A stretch of 64,000 nucleotides of DNA from an uncultured Roseburia sp. (lineage in GTDB: Bacteria > Bacillota > Clostridia > Lachnospirales > Lachnospiraceae): the NCBI GenBank assembly GCA_947642555.1, contig CANRSX010000013.1, positions 52,559 through 116,558 of the forward strand. The letters are read 5' to 3'. Below the pieces are notes generated by a model. It did not search any database. It had not been told where the DNA came from and saw only the letters and a program-made list of their open reading frames with translations. Positions within the stretch are counted from its first letter, which is position 1, and each line of letters opens with the position of its first letter. A program made the position numbers and the translations under genes. Shown piece after piece: positions 7,542-17,442 of the stretch.

Positions 7542-10500
7542 ATGAAAAAGAATTTCAAGCGATGGCTTGCATTTCTGCTGGCGGTCGTCCTCGTCGCGAC
7601 AAGCGGAATGTTCCGGTCGGAATCATTCCTGCAGGCGACGGACGAATCGGGAGCGGAAAGCCCGGTAGTGGGTGAGGGGACGCAGATGTCTCTGAACAAT
7701 ATTACCGAGGATGAGATCACGCTGCCGCCGGCGGAACCGGAAACGATACCGGAAAATCAGCCGACGACGGAAAATCCGGCAGGACAGCCGACAGATGTCC
7801 CGCCGACGACGGAGAATCCGGGAGGACAGCCGGCGGATACGCAGGTGGTGGAACCGGTAGTGGATACACCGGAGGAGCCGACTGTGGAAACGATGGATAC
7901 GCAGGCACCGGAAACGACAGAGACGCAGGCACCGGAGGAGTCAGAGACAGTGAAAACCCCGGTTCAGGCAAATTCTGCTGCAGATGCTGCGGGTTCTGAT
8001 GAGCCGGTAGAGAGTGAGAAACTGACATCGGAGGAGCCGGAAGCAGAAGAGCCGACAGAGCCGGAAGAGCAGGTGGATGAGGTTCAGATTCCGGAGAATG
8101 TGACGGTGACGGTGCTGTATCAGGATGAGACGGGTGCCACTGTGGAAAGTATTTCGCCGGCAATTGGATTCGGCAATATTTTAGAGAAGCTGGAAGAAGT
8201 GTTTACTCCTGATACTTCTTATACGTATATAAGTACTACATATGAGAATACAGCGATTGAGAGCCTGTCTTATGTAGATGGAAATTATATCGCAAAGGTA
8301 AGCGGAAGTAATTTTGGTAATATTGTGATTGATGATACGCAGAAGATTGTGATCCTGTATTCCAAGCAGCTGCCGGTTACGATCAACTATGATGTTAAAG
8401 TGAATGGCGAAGCAGATACACAGGGAATCGTGACACTCAGGCCGACAACGAATACCATGGCCGGCGTTGGGTTTAACTTTTCTGTGGAGACGGCATCAGG
8501 ATATATTGTTGAGAGTGTAACTGCAACCTGTAATGAAGAAACAATTGCGAATCCGCAGACAACAGATGGTATTGTGTACAGTGTGGACGGTGCTTCTGTG
8601 AAAGGCGGTACGATTGATATTTCTGTAAATGTAATAGAGAAGACAAAATATAACATTACATTTGAAGGAAATCATGTGAAATATTCATATAATGGAACAT
8701 CGTATGAATCAGGTACAGCAGAATATATTGCAAATAATAAAATATCATTTTTTATGGAAGAAACTGGATTTGGGTCTTATTATTTAAGTAAATTTGCAAT
8801 AACTCTGACGAATGATAACGGAGTTTCTGAGGCAATTGCTGTAACACCGCCAGATAAAGATGAAAAAAATAGTTCTAATACCAGTGAATTTGTGACGGTA
8901 TTTCCAGGTACAAAAGTTACAGTTTATAACGCGTCAAGCGGTGGAAAACATAATATAGAGATAGTGGCACCAGAAGGAGTTATGATTAGCGGTGATATCA
9001 GAGTTACAGCTAATTATAAATTGGGTACGAACGGTGAACTTTGGCCGCAGGAATTTTCGGGAATCGAGTCTGTTACCTTACAGCATAATGCTGGGGGCCC
9101 GAGGAGAGAAACAATTTATGCTGATGATTTAGAAAATCCAGCCAATATGAAATTTTATGGTTTTACTTCTGGTACTGGATTGACTGCCTTTGTAAAAGTG
9201 AAAGAAGGATACGATAAAAACAATATTGCACTTAAAATCACAAATGGCGGTGAACAGGTTGATACAGATACCAAATTAATCGCCTGTGAAGGAACAGAAA
9301 CACAATATGGCGACTATAAATTTAAAATCAGTACGAGGCTCCGTTTTAATATAGGTATTTCTGTAATCGCCCAGCCAATCGCATCGAAATTTCAGGTTGT
9401 ATACAAATATGCGGATGAGAACGATACGACAGTTACAGATCCGACAGAATATGACTTGAACATTAAAAATATCGTGCAGTTCCCCGAGACACCGGTAAGA
9501 CAGGGCTACAAATTTACCGGATGGGAAATGAATGGTGTTACTTATAAACCTGGTACGGCGGTTTACAAAATTGACGGGAAAACCATTAGCTCTGCAAAAT
9601 TAGATGGAGATACATATGTCTGCACATTCACGGCACAGTGGGAAGAGGCAGAAACGATTGACGAGACAAAGTACACGGTAAAGATGTATTTCCAAAATGA
9701 AAATGGTTCTTACGCAGAGAATGCGAATGTACCGGCTATCGAAGAATATACAAAATCAACTGGCAGAGTTTATGTGAGCTATGGCAGTGTGAAAACGTAT
9801 ATTGATGATATATTGGGAGAAGGCTGGGACGAAGAATATGAGGTCGATACGGCAAAGAGCATACCGTATGCAGATCTGTCCTCTTCGGATCCGACCGTTG
9901 AGATTTACTATAAGCACAAATTATATTCCTACACAATCAACTATACCGGCCTGGATCAGGACGATGCGATTGATTCGTTTACATCGCAGGTGATCTATAA
10001 GGTAAATGATGAGATCCGTGTAGCGCCAAAAGATGTTGCCGGATATTATGTTGAGTCTGTAAGCGTAACGGATAAGAATGGAGCGACTGTTCCGTATACG
10101 AAAGATACCGATAAGAAATTTGGTACAATCATAACAGCTATGTGCTCGGGTGGTCTTACGATTACCTATACATACGCGAAGCAGATTGAACTTCCTGTGA
10201 CAGCAAAGTCATTGAACGAGACGTATGACGGAACGGAGCAGAAGGTAAGCGGGTTTGTAACAGGCGAGGGAGTGACGGAATCCGTTAATCCTGAGACTGG
10301 GGCAATCACACTTACGGTAACAGTTGATGGAACGGAATATGTGATCACCGGTTTGTCAGCCGGAGAAACCAGAACGAATGCGGTTGCTAACGTTAAAATT
10401 CCGGTAGAGGGAATTGCCAGTGCGACAGTTATGTCAAATGGCGAGGACGTGACAAGAAAATGTAAGATTGTTGCGACTGACGGGACATTTACAATTAATA

Positions 10501-13500
10501 AGCGCAGCGTGACAGTATATGCGGAAGCAAGTAAAGAGTTTAATGGTGAGACACAGGAATTTGATCTTACAGCATCGGGTGTCACGTATAAGTATAGCGG
10601 TGATGGTCTTCTGACAGGTGATACGCTCACACTGCTGAATGCTACGATCAAAGGGCAGAATGCAGGAGCCTATACGGATTTTGAAGAGACTCCGACCTGG
10701 GAGGTTACGAACAGAGCAGGTGATGTCACAGGTAATTATGAGGTAACTGTTACCGGCAAACTGGAGATTACCAAAGCAAGTGGTAATTTTGACAGAAGCG
10801 TGGAGATTGAAGGCTGGACATACGGAGATACATTAGAACCGTCAAATACGCCAACAGCAACGATTGATTGTAGCGATTATGAAGAGCCAACATTCACGTA
10901 TAAGAAGGCAGAAGCATCTGATGATGCCTTTACTGCGGATGTTCCGACAGATGCCGGCGAATATGTCGTCAGGGCAAACTGGGCAGAAACAGAAAATTAT
11001 AAGGCCGTACATGCAGATAAAGATTTTACAATTGCAAAGCGCGAAGTAACATTATATGCAGAAAAAACACTCACATATAATGGCTTGGAGCAGACCTTTG
11101 ATATTTCTACTGGAGATGTGAATATTGTATCTGGCAGCTGGGCATATAGTGATAAGCTGGAGTCACTGTCAGGCGCGTCGATCAGTGGAAAAGATGCCAA
11201 TAAAGATAATGAGGGTTACACGGACGTAAAGACAGATGAGCTTACTGTAGTCATCAAAAATGGTGAAAAGAATGTAACCGATAACTATGCGGTTACGGTA
11301 ACCGGTAAGCTTGTCATCAAGAAGGCGCCTGCAAAGGATTCAACAGGAACGGTAAGAATTTCTGGTTGGACATATAATGGAACGTCGAAGATGCCGGAAG
11401 TTAAAGTGGAGGGTGTCGGTGCTAATGATTATGGGACACCTGAATTTGTATATGAAGAGAGAAAAAATTGGAGTATAGAGTGGAAAGAAATTTCCGAGGC
11501 TCCGATTGAAGTTGGAAACTATAGGGTAAAGGCTGTTTGGGCGGCAACCGATAATTGTGAGGCGCTTGAAAGCGATGTAGCTAAGTTTGAGATTACGAAG
11601 CGTAAAATCACGATTACAGCGAAAAGTGATCAGAAATCGTTTGATGGTACGCCGCTTGTAAACAGTGGTTATGATGTTACGGGTGACGGAGTTGCTCCCG
11701 GACAGACATTAGAAGTAGTAGTAAAGGGATCACAGACAAATGTCAATAAATTAAGTCTGATAAATAATAATGAGGTTAAGAGTGTAAAGATTACTCAGGA
11801 TGGTCAGACAATTGACATTAAGAGAAACTATGATGTCGATACAAAACCGGGTCTTTTAAGAGTAACGGATGAAGACGTTGAAGACAAAAACATTATAAAC
11901 AAAACACACACACCAAAAGCTGACGGATACAACGTTGGAGATGAGGTTGTATTTACGATTTCCGTCACCAATATGTATAACAATGATGGTGAATTGATTA
12001 AGATAAAAGAAATAGGAGATGTAAATACAGATCTGAATCTTTGGGAACAGTGGGCAGGAGATTCTTTTAAAGCTGGCGAGACGAAAAATATAACGGCAAG
12101 ATATACGATTAAGGAGCAGGATATTTTAAACGGAGAGTTTGTCAATACTGCAACAGCAAAATATTCTGTAGCCAGGGGAATAGATAAAGTATATCAGGCA
12201 ACAGATACCGTCGAAGTAGCCCAGCCCACCGCCACCCTCGACGTGACCATGGTTCCTGAGAAAACCTCAGGCTACGACCTGAACGAACAGGTTACATACA
12301 CGGTAACCGTAACCAACACCGGTAACCTTACCCTTGCTCCCGGCACCGTTGTAACCGTCGACAAGGGAACCGTTGTTGATGGAACCACTGGAGCAGGTTA
12401 CACGATCACCGAAGCTCTTGCACCAAATGCAAGTGCAACCTTTGAAGTGACCTATGATGTCACAGAGGCTGATATCCGCGCAGGAAAGATCGTGAATAAT
12501 GCGACGGCAGAAGGAACGATTGCGCAGTACAACGAACTTGTGCAGACCGTCTACCCGACAAATCGCGTAATCGGGGTAAGTACAGATGCCATTGTCACGA
12601 CAGCGGAAGTAAAACCGCAGATCGTGCTCACAAAAGACATTGTAAGTATCACGGATGCAAATGGAAACGGAAAGCCGAAGGACGGACCGGTAAATATCGG
12701 TGATGTGATTACTTACGAGATTACCGCAAAGAACACAGGCAACATCGCATTAAAGAATGTGGTAATTGAAGATGCCCTTACCGGAAATACGGTTGCAAAC
12801 GGCACGGCACTGCAGTCGATCCAGTATGGATTTGGACCGGGTGCAGAGTTACGGCTGCTGGACGACACCGTAACATATACGGTAACAGAAGCGGATATCG
12901 TAGCCGGAAAGGTAATAAATAGGGCAACTGTGGTAGAAGATGGAATCACGGATTTGGACGGAAACCCGGTACCATCGGAAGATATTGTTGTAGAAGACGG
13001 AGTCAAAGAGATTGGCACGCAGCAGCAGGAGCCGAGCCTTGGCATGATCATCGAGAGAGCTCCTGTGAATCCGGATGATCCGGACAGCGCGCCGGACAAC
13101 AGCATTGTCGGGTTAAACGATGAAGTGAATTACATCATCAGAGTAACAAACAACGGAAACGTGACCATTGAGAATATCAAAGTGACGGATGTGCTCACCG
13201 GAAATGTGGAGGATGAGGAATTAGAGATCGCATCCTTAGCACCGGGCGAGTCCGCAGAGCTTCCGGTAACCTATTCACCGGTAACCGAGGATGATATTCT
13301 TGCAGGTTCCATCGTCAACCAGGCGAGCGCAGTCGGAACCAATGCAAATAAGGAAACAGAGACAGTGACAGTGAATGCGGAGCATACAGCGACAACCGCC
13401 GCAGTCTCCACCGCCTACACCGTGACCCGCACCCTCACCGACCCGCAGGATCTCTACCGTGTCGGCGAGACGATCCGCTACACGATCACGATCACCAGCC

Positions 13501-14516
13501 AGGCAAACGTCAGCTTAAACAACGTCGTTGTCTCTGACCTGCTTGACGGAGCAGCCGGAAATGTAACCTTTACCGGCATGACCACCACGGCCGCGGACGG
13601 TACGGAAGATCAGGCTGATACGGTTCCGGTAAATGCGGCAAACGAAGTTGTGATCGACAGATTACAGCCGGGCAGCACGGTAACGCTTACCTGTGAGTAC
13701 ACGGTAGTGAGAGCCGATGCAGGGACGGACAAGACAATTATAGGAACAACAAATGTAAAAGCCGATTCGGTATGGACGACCGGAGAGAATGTAGTAGAAA
13801 ATAAAGTAGCTGAAATGACCAGCACCGCGGATCTGGCGCCGGTAGAGAACATTTACAACCTGACGATCCATTACGTATACGCACAGGGCGGCCAGGCAGC
13901 GCCGGATGTTACGGCACAGTATCTGGAGGGTGAGACCTTTACCTACACGACACCGGCGATCGACGGCTATACACCGGACTTCGGAACGGTTGGAAGCGGT
14001 GCGAACGGAATGCTGGCACGCGATGTGGAAGTAACCGTTGTTTATATGGCAGTTCCGGCAGCCGTCCCGACAACTCCGGGAACGCCTGGAACTCCGGGAA
14101 CCCCGTATACACCGGGTACTCCGATCATCATGGGCGAACCGCAGGTGACCCCGGTTGTCGCGGACGCAGCAGCAGCGGCGGTGCCGGCGGCAGCGACCGT
14201 AACGACAGTAGCGGCGGCAGCTCCGGAAGGAGAGGATCCCGTGGACATTGAGGACAACGAGGTACCGTTAGTACAGCCGGAGGACGGACAGATCACAGAG
14301 GACGAGAACGGCGATGTCGATCTTGTACCGATTGAGGATGAGGAAGTACCACTGGCAAATACGGTGATTGACGAGCATGTATTCTGTATCCTTCATTATC
14401 TGTTACTGTTACTGACTGTGATTTTAAGCATCTGCTATGCGATCAGCTTAAAGAAGCAGCAGAAGAGACTGGTCATCCTTCAGAAGGGGTATGACGAGGA
14501 GATGAGAAATCGTTAA
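7542..14516 (+). CDS. Giant modular cell-surface protein (InlB B-repeat, MBG-like, DUF11-like, MucBP-like modules)
   Basis: 2324 residues. Order: signal peptide (1-31); Pro/Glu/Thr-rich stalk with two PTTENP units (about 60-190); beta-rich modules, one MucBP-like; an InlB B-type repeat ending TAQWEE near 705; MBG-type modules (about 870-1450) with EITKA/FTIAK-like junctions; five DUF11-like modules (about 1455-2090) with YTVTVTNTGN cores; a MucBP-like module (NLTIHYVYAQGG); a PGTPGTP stretch; acidic linker; membrane helix CILHYLLLLLTVILSICYA and a basic tail. There is no LPXTG; EDEEVPLANT precedes the helix. Likely a wall-spanning adhesin or fibre. Codon use shifts from AT-rich to GC-rich near 12210, so the gene is a mosaic. 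AAGGAGGAG supports the start. Its ligand is unknown. Confidence 0.88.
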   Translation: MKKNFKRWLAFLLAVVLVATSGMFRSESFLQATDESGAESPVVGEGTQMSLNNITEDEITLPPAEPETIPENQPTTENPAGQPTDVPPTTENPGGQPADTQVVEPVVDTPEEPTVETMDTQAPETTETQAPEESETVKTPVQANSAADAAGSDEPVESEKLTSEEPEAEEPTEPEEQVDEVQIPENVTVTVLYQDETGATVESISPAIGFGNILEKLEEVFTPDTSYTYISTTYENTAIESLSYVDGNYIAKVSGSNFGNIVIDDTQKIVILYSKQLPVTINYDVKVNGEADTQGIVTLRPTTNTMAGVGFNFSVETASGYIVESVTATCNEETIANPQTTDGIVYSVDGASVKGGTIDISVNVIEKTKYNITFEGNHVKYSYNGTSYESGTAEYIANNKISFFMEETGFGSYYLSKFAITLTNDNGVSEAIAVTPPDKDEKNSSNTSEFVTVFPGTKVTVYNASSGGKHNIEIVAPEGVMISGDIRVTANYKLGTNGELWPQEFSGIESVTLQHNAGGPRRETIYADDLENPANMKFYGFTSGTGLTAFVKVKEGYDKNNIALKITNGGEQVDTDTKLIACEGTETQYGDYKFKISTRLRFNIGISVIAQPIASKFQVVYKYADENDTTVTDPTEYDLNIKNIVQFPETPVRQGYKFTGWEMNGVTYKPGTAVYKIDGKTISSAKLDGDTYVCTFTAQWEEAETIDETKYTVKMYFQNENGSYAENANVPAIEEYTKSTGRVYVSYGSVKTYIDDILGEGWDEEYEVDTAKSIPYADLSSSDPTVEIYYKHKLYSYTINYTGLDQDDAIDSFTSQVIYKVNDEIRVAPKDVAGYYVESVSVTDKNGATVPYTKDTDKKFGTIITAMCSGGLTITYTYAKQIELPVTAKSLNETYDGTEQKVSGFVTGEGVTESVNPETGAITLTVTVDGTEYVITGLSAGETRTNAVANVKIPVEGIASATVMSNGEDVTRKCKIVATDGTFTINKRSVTVYAEASKEFNGETQEFDLTASGVTYKYSGDGLLTGDTLTLLNATIKGQNAGAYTDFEETPTWEVTNRAGDVTGNYEVTVTGKLEITKASGNFDRSVEIEGWTYGDTLEPSNTPTATIDCSDYEEPTFTYKKAEASDDAFTADVPTDAGEYVVRANWAETENYKAVHADKDFTIAKREVTLYAEKTLTYNGLEQTFDISTGDVNIVSGSWAYSDKLESLSGASISGKDANKDNEGYTDVKTDELTVVIKNGEKNVTDNYAVTVTGKLVIKKAPAKDSTGTVRISGWTYNGTSKMPEVKVEGVGANDYGTPEFVYEERKNWSIEWKEISEAPIEVGNYRVKAVWAATDNCEALESDVAKFEITKRKITITAKSDQKSFDGTPLVNSGYDVTGDGVAPGQTLEVVVKGSQTNVNKLSLINNNEVKSVKITQDGQTIDIKRNYDVDTKPGLLRVTDEDVEDKNIINKTHTPKADGYNVGDEVVFTISVTNMYNNDGELIKIKEIGDVNTDLNLWEQWAGDSFKAGETKNITARYTIKEQDILNGEFVNTATAKYSVARGIDKVYQATDTVEVAQPTATLDVTMVPEKTSGYDLNEQVTYTVTVTNTGNLTLAPGTVVTVDKGTVVDGTTGAGYTITEALAPNASATFEVTYDVTEADIRAGKIVNNATAEGTIAQYNELVQTVYPTNRVIGVSTDAIVTTAEVKPQIVLTKDIVSITDANGNGKPKDGPVNIGDVITYEITAKNTGNIALKNVVIEDALTGNTVANGTALQSIQYGFGPGAELRLLDDTVTYTVTEADIVAGKVINRATVVEDGITDLDGNPVPSEDIVVEDGVKEIGTQQQEPSLGMIIERAPVNPDDPDSAPDNSIVGLNDEVNYIIRVTNNGNVTIENIKVTDVLTGNVEDEELEIASLAPGESAELPVTYSPVTEDDILAGSIVNQASAVGTNANKETETVTVNAEHTATTAAVSTAYTVTRTLTDPQDLYRVGETIRYTITITSQANVSLNNVVVSDLLDGAAGNVTFTGMTTTAADGTEDQADTVPVNAANEVVIDRLQPGSTVTLTCEYTVVRADAGTDKTIIGTTNVKADSVWTTGENVVENKVAEMTSTADLAPVENIYNLTIHYVYAQGGQAAPDVTAQYLEGETFTYTTPAIDGYTPDFGTVGSGANGMLARDVEVTVVYMAVPAAVPTTPGTPGTPGTPYTPGTPIIMGEPQVTPVVADAAAAAVPAAATVTTVAAAAPEGEDPVDIEDNEVPLVQPEDGQITEDENGDVDLVPIEDEEVPLANTVIDEHVFCILHYLLLLLTVILSICYAISLKKQQKRLVILQKGYDEEMRNR

Positions 14517-14575
14517 ATGCGATTGTGAGCAGGAAACAGAGAACGAATCGGAGAAAAAAACAGAGAGGAGGCACT

Positions 14576-14761
14576 ATGCCGGTTATATTTGATCATATGG
14601 CGCTTGGCTTCTGCTGGTGGGATCTTCTCGTACTGATCCTTCTAGTCGCAGTGACCGCAGGATTCATATGGAAGCATCACGACTATAAGAAGCAGCAGAG
14701 AGAACTGGAAGACCGCACATCGGATCTGTATGCAAACGATGTGGTAAAGCTGAAAAGCTAA
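14576..14761 (+). CDS. Small membrane protein, companion of the surface protein
   Basis: 61 residues. One hydrophobic segment (about 9-31: LGFCWWDLLVLILLVAVTAG) is followed by a basic helix HHDYKKQQRELEDR and a polar tail. The open frame starts at 14525, but ATG 14576 has AGAGGAGG 6 bases before it and removes an implausible run of basic residues. It lies 59 bp after the giant surface protein and before a terminator, so the two form one operon. Its helix-then-KKQQ layout mirrors the C-terminus of the big protein, which has KKQQKRL after its helix. An accessory role in export or anchoring is inference; no family is recognised. Confidence 0.7.
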   Translation: MPVIFDHMALGFCWWDLLVLILLVAVTAGFIWKHHDYKKQQRELEDRTSDLYANDVVKLKS

Positions 14762-14785
14762 AACAGTAAAATGGCAGAGTTACAG

Positions 14786-14814
14786 AAAAGCAGCGGGGAA
14801 CCGCTGCTTTTTCT
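14786..14814 (+). terminator. Rho-independent terminator of the surface protein operon
   Basis: Stem AGCAGCGG (14789-14796) / CCGCTGCT (14801-14808), GGAA loop, then TTT and further T-rich bases; A-rich on the 5' side. Confidence 0.85.
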
Positions 14815-14887
14815 GCTGTGTTGTCAGCCGGTATGACTGTCATGGCGTCACAAAAACGAATTATCAGGTGCGTTCCCCGGGCAGGTA

Positions 14888-14896
14888 TGCTATAAT
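14888..14896 (+). promoter_or_regulatory. Extended -10 promoter candidate for the PIN-domain pair
   Basis: TGCTATAAT (14888-14896) gives an extended -10; no good -35 is seen. A second weaker candidate, TTGGCG (14962) -17- TATAAA (14985), is closer to the gene but would leave almost no leader. Confidence 0.4.
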
Positions 14897-15007
14897 GAGC
14901 CCAGGCGGGAAAGACGCCGGTCAGAGACGGGCTATTTCCATTAATACATGGTCTTTTGCCTTTGGCGACAAAAAGCAGTTATATTATAAAGAAAGTGGTG
15001 AATATGA

Positions 15008-15439
15008 TTGAAAATTTATTTGGATAACTGTTGTTATAACAGACCTTTTGATGATCAGAGTCAGATAAAAATCCATCTTGAGACACAGGCAAAGTTATAT
15101 ATTCAGGATAAAATCAGGGAAGGTGTTTATGAGTTGGTATGGTCTTACATTTTAGATTATGAAAACGGGAAAAATCCATATCAGGAAAAACGCCTTGCGA
15201 TTGCACCATGGAAAAAAATTGCTTCTTCCTGTATCGAAAAAGAAACAGAAAGTATCCTCTTATTTGCAGAAACACTTGCATTAAAGGGGATTAAAACATA
15301 TGATGCGCTGCATATTGCCTGTGCTGTAGCGGCCGGTTGTGAATATTATCTGACTACTGATAAGAAGCTGCTGAATACGCCGGTTCAGGAAATCAGAATT
15401 GTGAATCCAATTATCTTTGTAAGCGAAATGGAGGAATAA
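15008..15439 (+). CDS. PIN-domain protein, toxin candidate
   Basis: 143 residues. N-terminal KIYLDNCCYNRPFD carries the first PIN-domain acidic residue, and YDALHIACAVAAGCEYYLTTDKKLL near 98-122 carries the later conserved acids, the pattern of VapC-like ribonucleases. The start is TTG at 15008 with GAAAGTGGTG a few bases upstream; no in-frame ATG fits. The next gene starts 2 bp after the stop, so they are translationally coupled. PIN toxins usually cut tRNA or rRNA and are held by a small antitoxin. Here the small partner is downstream, the reverse of the common order. The AT-rich, lysine-rich coding differs from neighbours and suggests transfer. Confidence 0.8.
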   Translation: MKIYLDNCCYNRPFDDQSQIKIHLETQAKLYIQDKIREGVYELVWSYILDYENGKNPYQEKRLAIAPWKKIASSCIEKETESILLFAETLALKGIKTYDALHIACAVAAGCEYYLTTDKKLLNTPVQEIRIVNPIIFVSEMEE

Positions 15440-15441
15440 TA

Positions 15442-15654
15442 ATGAAAACAGATTCTGTGGTAAAACAGGAGGGAATCAATGCGTTAATTGCCAAATTAGG
15501 TTATGTTGATGCAGAAAGATTTATCGTTTTAATCAACCGTGAACCTTTTGATTATACGAAATGGCGTGAACAGGCCCTGGATGACGGCCTGACGGTACGC
15601 CAGCTCAGCCAGAAGGCGATGCAATTTACAGAAAACGAAAGAGCCGGCGTCTGA
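15442..15654 (+). CDS. Small partner of the PIN protein, possible antitoxin
   Basis: 70 residues, acidic and basic mixed, no membrane segment. Visible core: LIAKLGYVDAERFIVLINREPFD near 15-37, then a helix-rich end (VRQLSQKAM). Starts 2 bp after the PIN gene, so made from the same mRNA. Conserved small proteins of this type occur next to PIN genes, which supports an antitoxin role, but there is no clear DNA-binding fold; regulation of the locus by this protein is inference. It may instead be an uncharacterised substrate adaptor. Confidence 0.65.
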   Translation: MKTDSVVKQEGINALIAKLGYVDAERFIVLINREPFDYTKWREQALDDGLTVRQLSQKAMQFTENERAGV

Positions 15655-15695
15655 CCCGATTCTGCGATAACAGGCCGCCATCAGGGAGGAACACT

Positions 15696-17426
15696 ATGAA
15701 AAAAATACGGGATCTGTGCCGGCGTCTGACCGTGCGCCTGGTGCTGGCGATCTGCCTGGCCATCATACCGGTCAACATCCTCTGCGTGGTGGTGACGCAG
15801 CTGATTCAGAGCAATGCCAGGAAGACGCTGCGCGAGGTATATCAGCGGGAGCTGGATTTCTGTGCGGCGGAGATCAACAAGGATCTGGAACGGATTCAGC
15901 GCCTTTTTATCGCGAGCTATGACGAGCAGAAGACCAGTGTCCGGCAGCAGACGGATTCCGGCGTGAAGAAAGAGCTGTTTATCCAGAACTGCTGTGCGGA
16001 GCTCTCGACCATGCGCAAGGAGGAGGCGATCGTCGACCTGATCTATCTGAAGGACAACGCGGAGAACCGGGTCTATGTGGGGTATGATACATTTCAGTAT
16101 GACTATTATTTCGAGGCGATGGCCAAGCGGGAGCTTGAGTCGCTGGATCTTTTTGACGTAAAATATCTGAATTATCAGATCATCGAGATCGACGGGAGCT
16201 GTTTTATTCTGGAAAATATCACCTATTATGACTATTCCATGGGATGTCTGTTTAGCCTGGACGATCTGCTGGGAATGATCGGTACGGAGGCGGACCGGGA
16301 GAACCGCCGTCTGTACCTGGCGGATCAGGAAGGGACACTTTTGGCAGCTTACGGAGAAGGAATCCTGACGGAGGACGGCACGGCAGCAGGGCAGGAAGCG
16401 CTATCCGGACAGGAGGCGCCATCCGGCCAGGCGCTTATGGCGGAGCTTTCGGTTCCACGCTTTTACATTGTGGAATATGTGCCGGACAGCATGATTTCCT
16501 ACGCGGTTCCGATCCTCTACCGGATTTTATGCTGGGTGGCGCTGTGCAGCGTGCTTGTGATTCCGGTACTTTGGATCTACATCCGTAAGCAGGTGATCCG
16601 GCCTCTGCTCGTGGTGGAGAACTCGCTTCGCCAGATCGAGAGCGACCATCTGGATTACCGGATCGGCGAGCAGGCCTCCACGAAGGAGTTTCAGTATCTG
16701 TACGACGCGTATAACCGGATGGCGGAGAGCTTAAAAAATCTCACCATTGAAGCCTATGAGCACGAGGTGGAGAAGGCCAGGCTTGACGCGATCAACAGCC
16801 GCCTGCAGGTAAATCCCCACATGCTGTTAAATTCCTTTAACATGCTCTATTCCCTGGCGCTGTCCAAGGATTTTCAGTGCATTCAGGATTACGCGAAGAA
16901 TCTGATGAAGTATTTCCGCTACATACTGAGGAAGGATCAGAACCTGGTGACGATCGCGGAGGAGATCGAGTTCGTGAGCAATTATTTAAACGCGCAGCGG
17001 GTTCGTTATCCGGAGGCGTTTACCTCGGTTTATCAGATGGACGAGGATGCGGAGGAGATAAGGATCCCGCCGTTTATCATTGAAAATTTTGTGGAAAATT
17101 CGATCAAATACGGGTTAAAACCGGGAGGGCTGATCGAGATTATCGTGATCATCCGAAAGGAGGAGAATCTCTTAAAAATCTCGATTCTCGATACCGGAAA
17201 CGGGATGTCAGAGGAGATCCTGGACAAATTAAACCGCGGCGAGGTGGTGGAAAATGCGACCGGACGCCACATCGGCGTGTGGAACTGCAGGAAACGGATC
17301 CAGATGTATTACGGGGAGAGCGCGGTGCTGACCATCTCGAGCACGCCCGGCGAGGGGACACAGGTGTGGATGGAGCTGCCGCTTGATCAGCTGCGGGAGG
17401 ACGCCGGGCGCGAGACGCAGGTGTAA
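15696..17426 (+). CDS. YesM-type sensor histidine kinase (sugar module 1)
   Basis: 576 residues. Membrane segment about 13-35 (VRLVLAICLAIIPVNILCVVV), an extracellular Cache-like sensor (36-265), second membrane segment near 270-292, HAMP linker (about 300-355), His_kinase domain with the phospho-acceptor His375 in QVNPHMLLNSF, and an ATPase domain with N box ENFVENSIKYGL and DTGNGMS. The His motif reads PHML rather than the usual PHFL/Y, still with the key His and the following Asn. It phosphorylates the next-gene regulator, 16 bp downstream. Likely senses an external saccharide, perhaps through the binding protein at 18518. Own ribosome binding site GGGAGGAA. Confidence 0.93.
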   Translation: MKKIRDLCRRLTVRLVLAICLAIIPVNILCVVVTQLIQSNARKTLREVYQRELDFCAAEINKDLERIQRLFIASYDEQKTSVRQQTDSGVKKELFIQNCCAELSTMRKEEAIVDLIYLKDNAENRVYVGYDTFQYDYYFEAMAKRELESLDLFDVKYLNYQIIEIDGSCFILENITYYDYSMGCLFSLDDLLGMIGTEADRENRRLYLADQEGTLLAAYGEGILTEDGTAAGQEALSGQEAPSGQALMAELSVPRFYIVEYVPDSMISYAVPILYRILCWVALCSVLVIPVLWIYIRKQVIRPLLVVENSLRQIESDHLDYRIGEQASTKEFQYLYDAYNRMAESLKNLTIEAYEHEVEKARLDAINSRLQVNPHMLLNSFNMLYSLALSKDFQCIQDYAKNLMKYFRYILRKDQNLVTIAEEIEFVSNYLNAQRVRYPEAFTSVYQMDEDAEEIRIPPFIIENFVENSIKYGLKPGGLIEIIVIIRKEENLLKISILDTGNGMSEEILDKLNRGEVVENATGRHIGVWNCRKRIQMYYGESAVLTISSTPGEGTQVWMELPLDQLREDAGRETQV

Positions 17427-17442
17427 ACGAGGGAGGAAAGAG

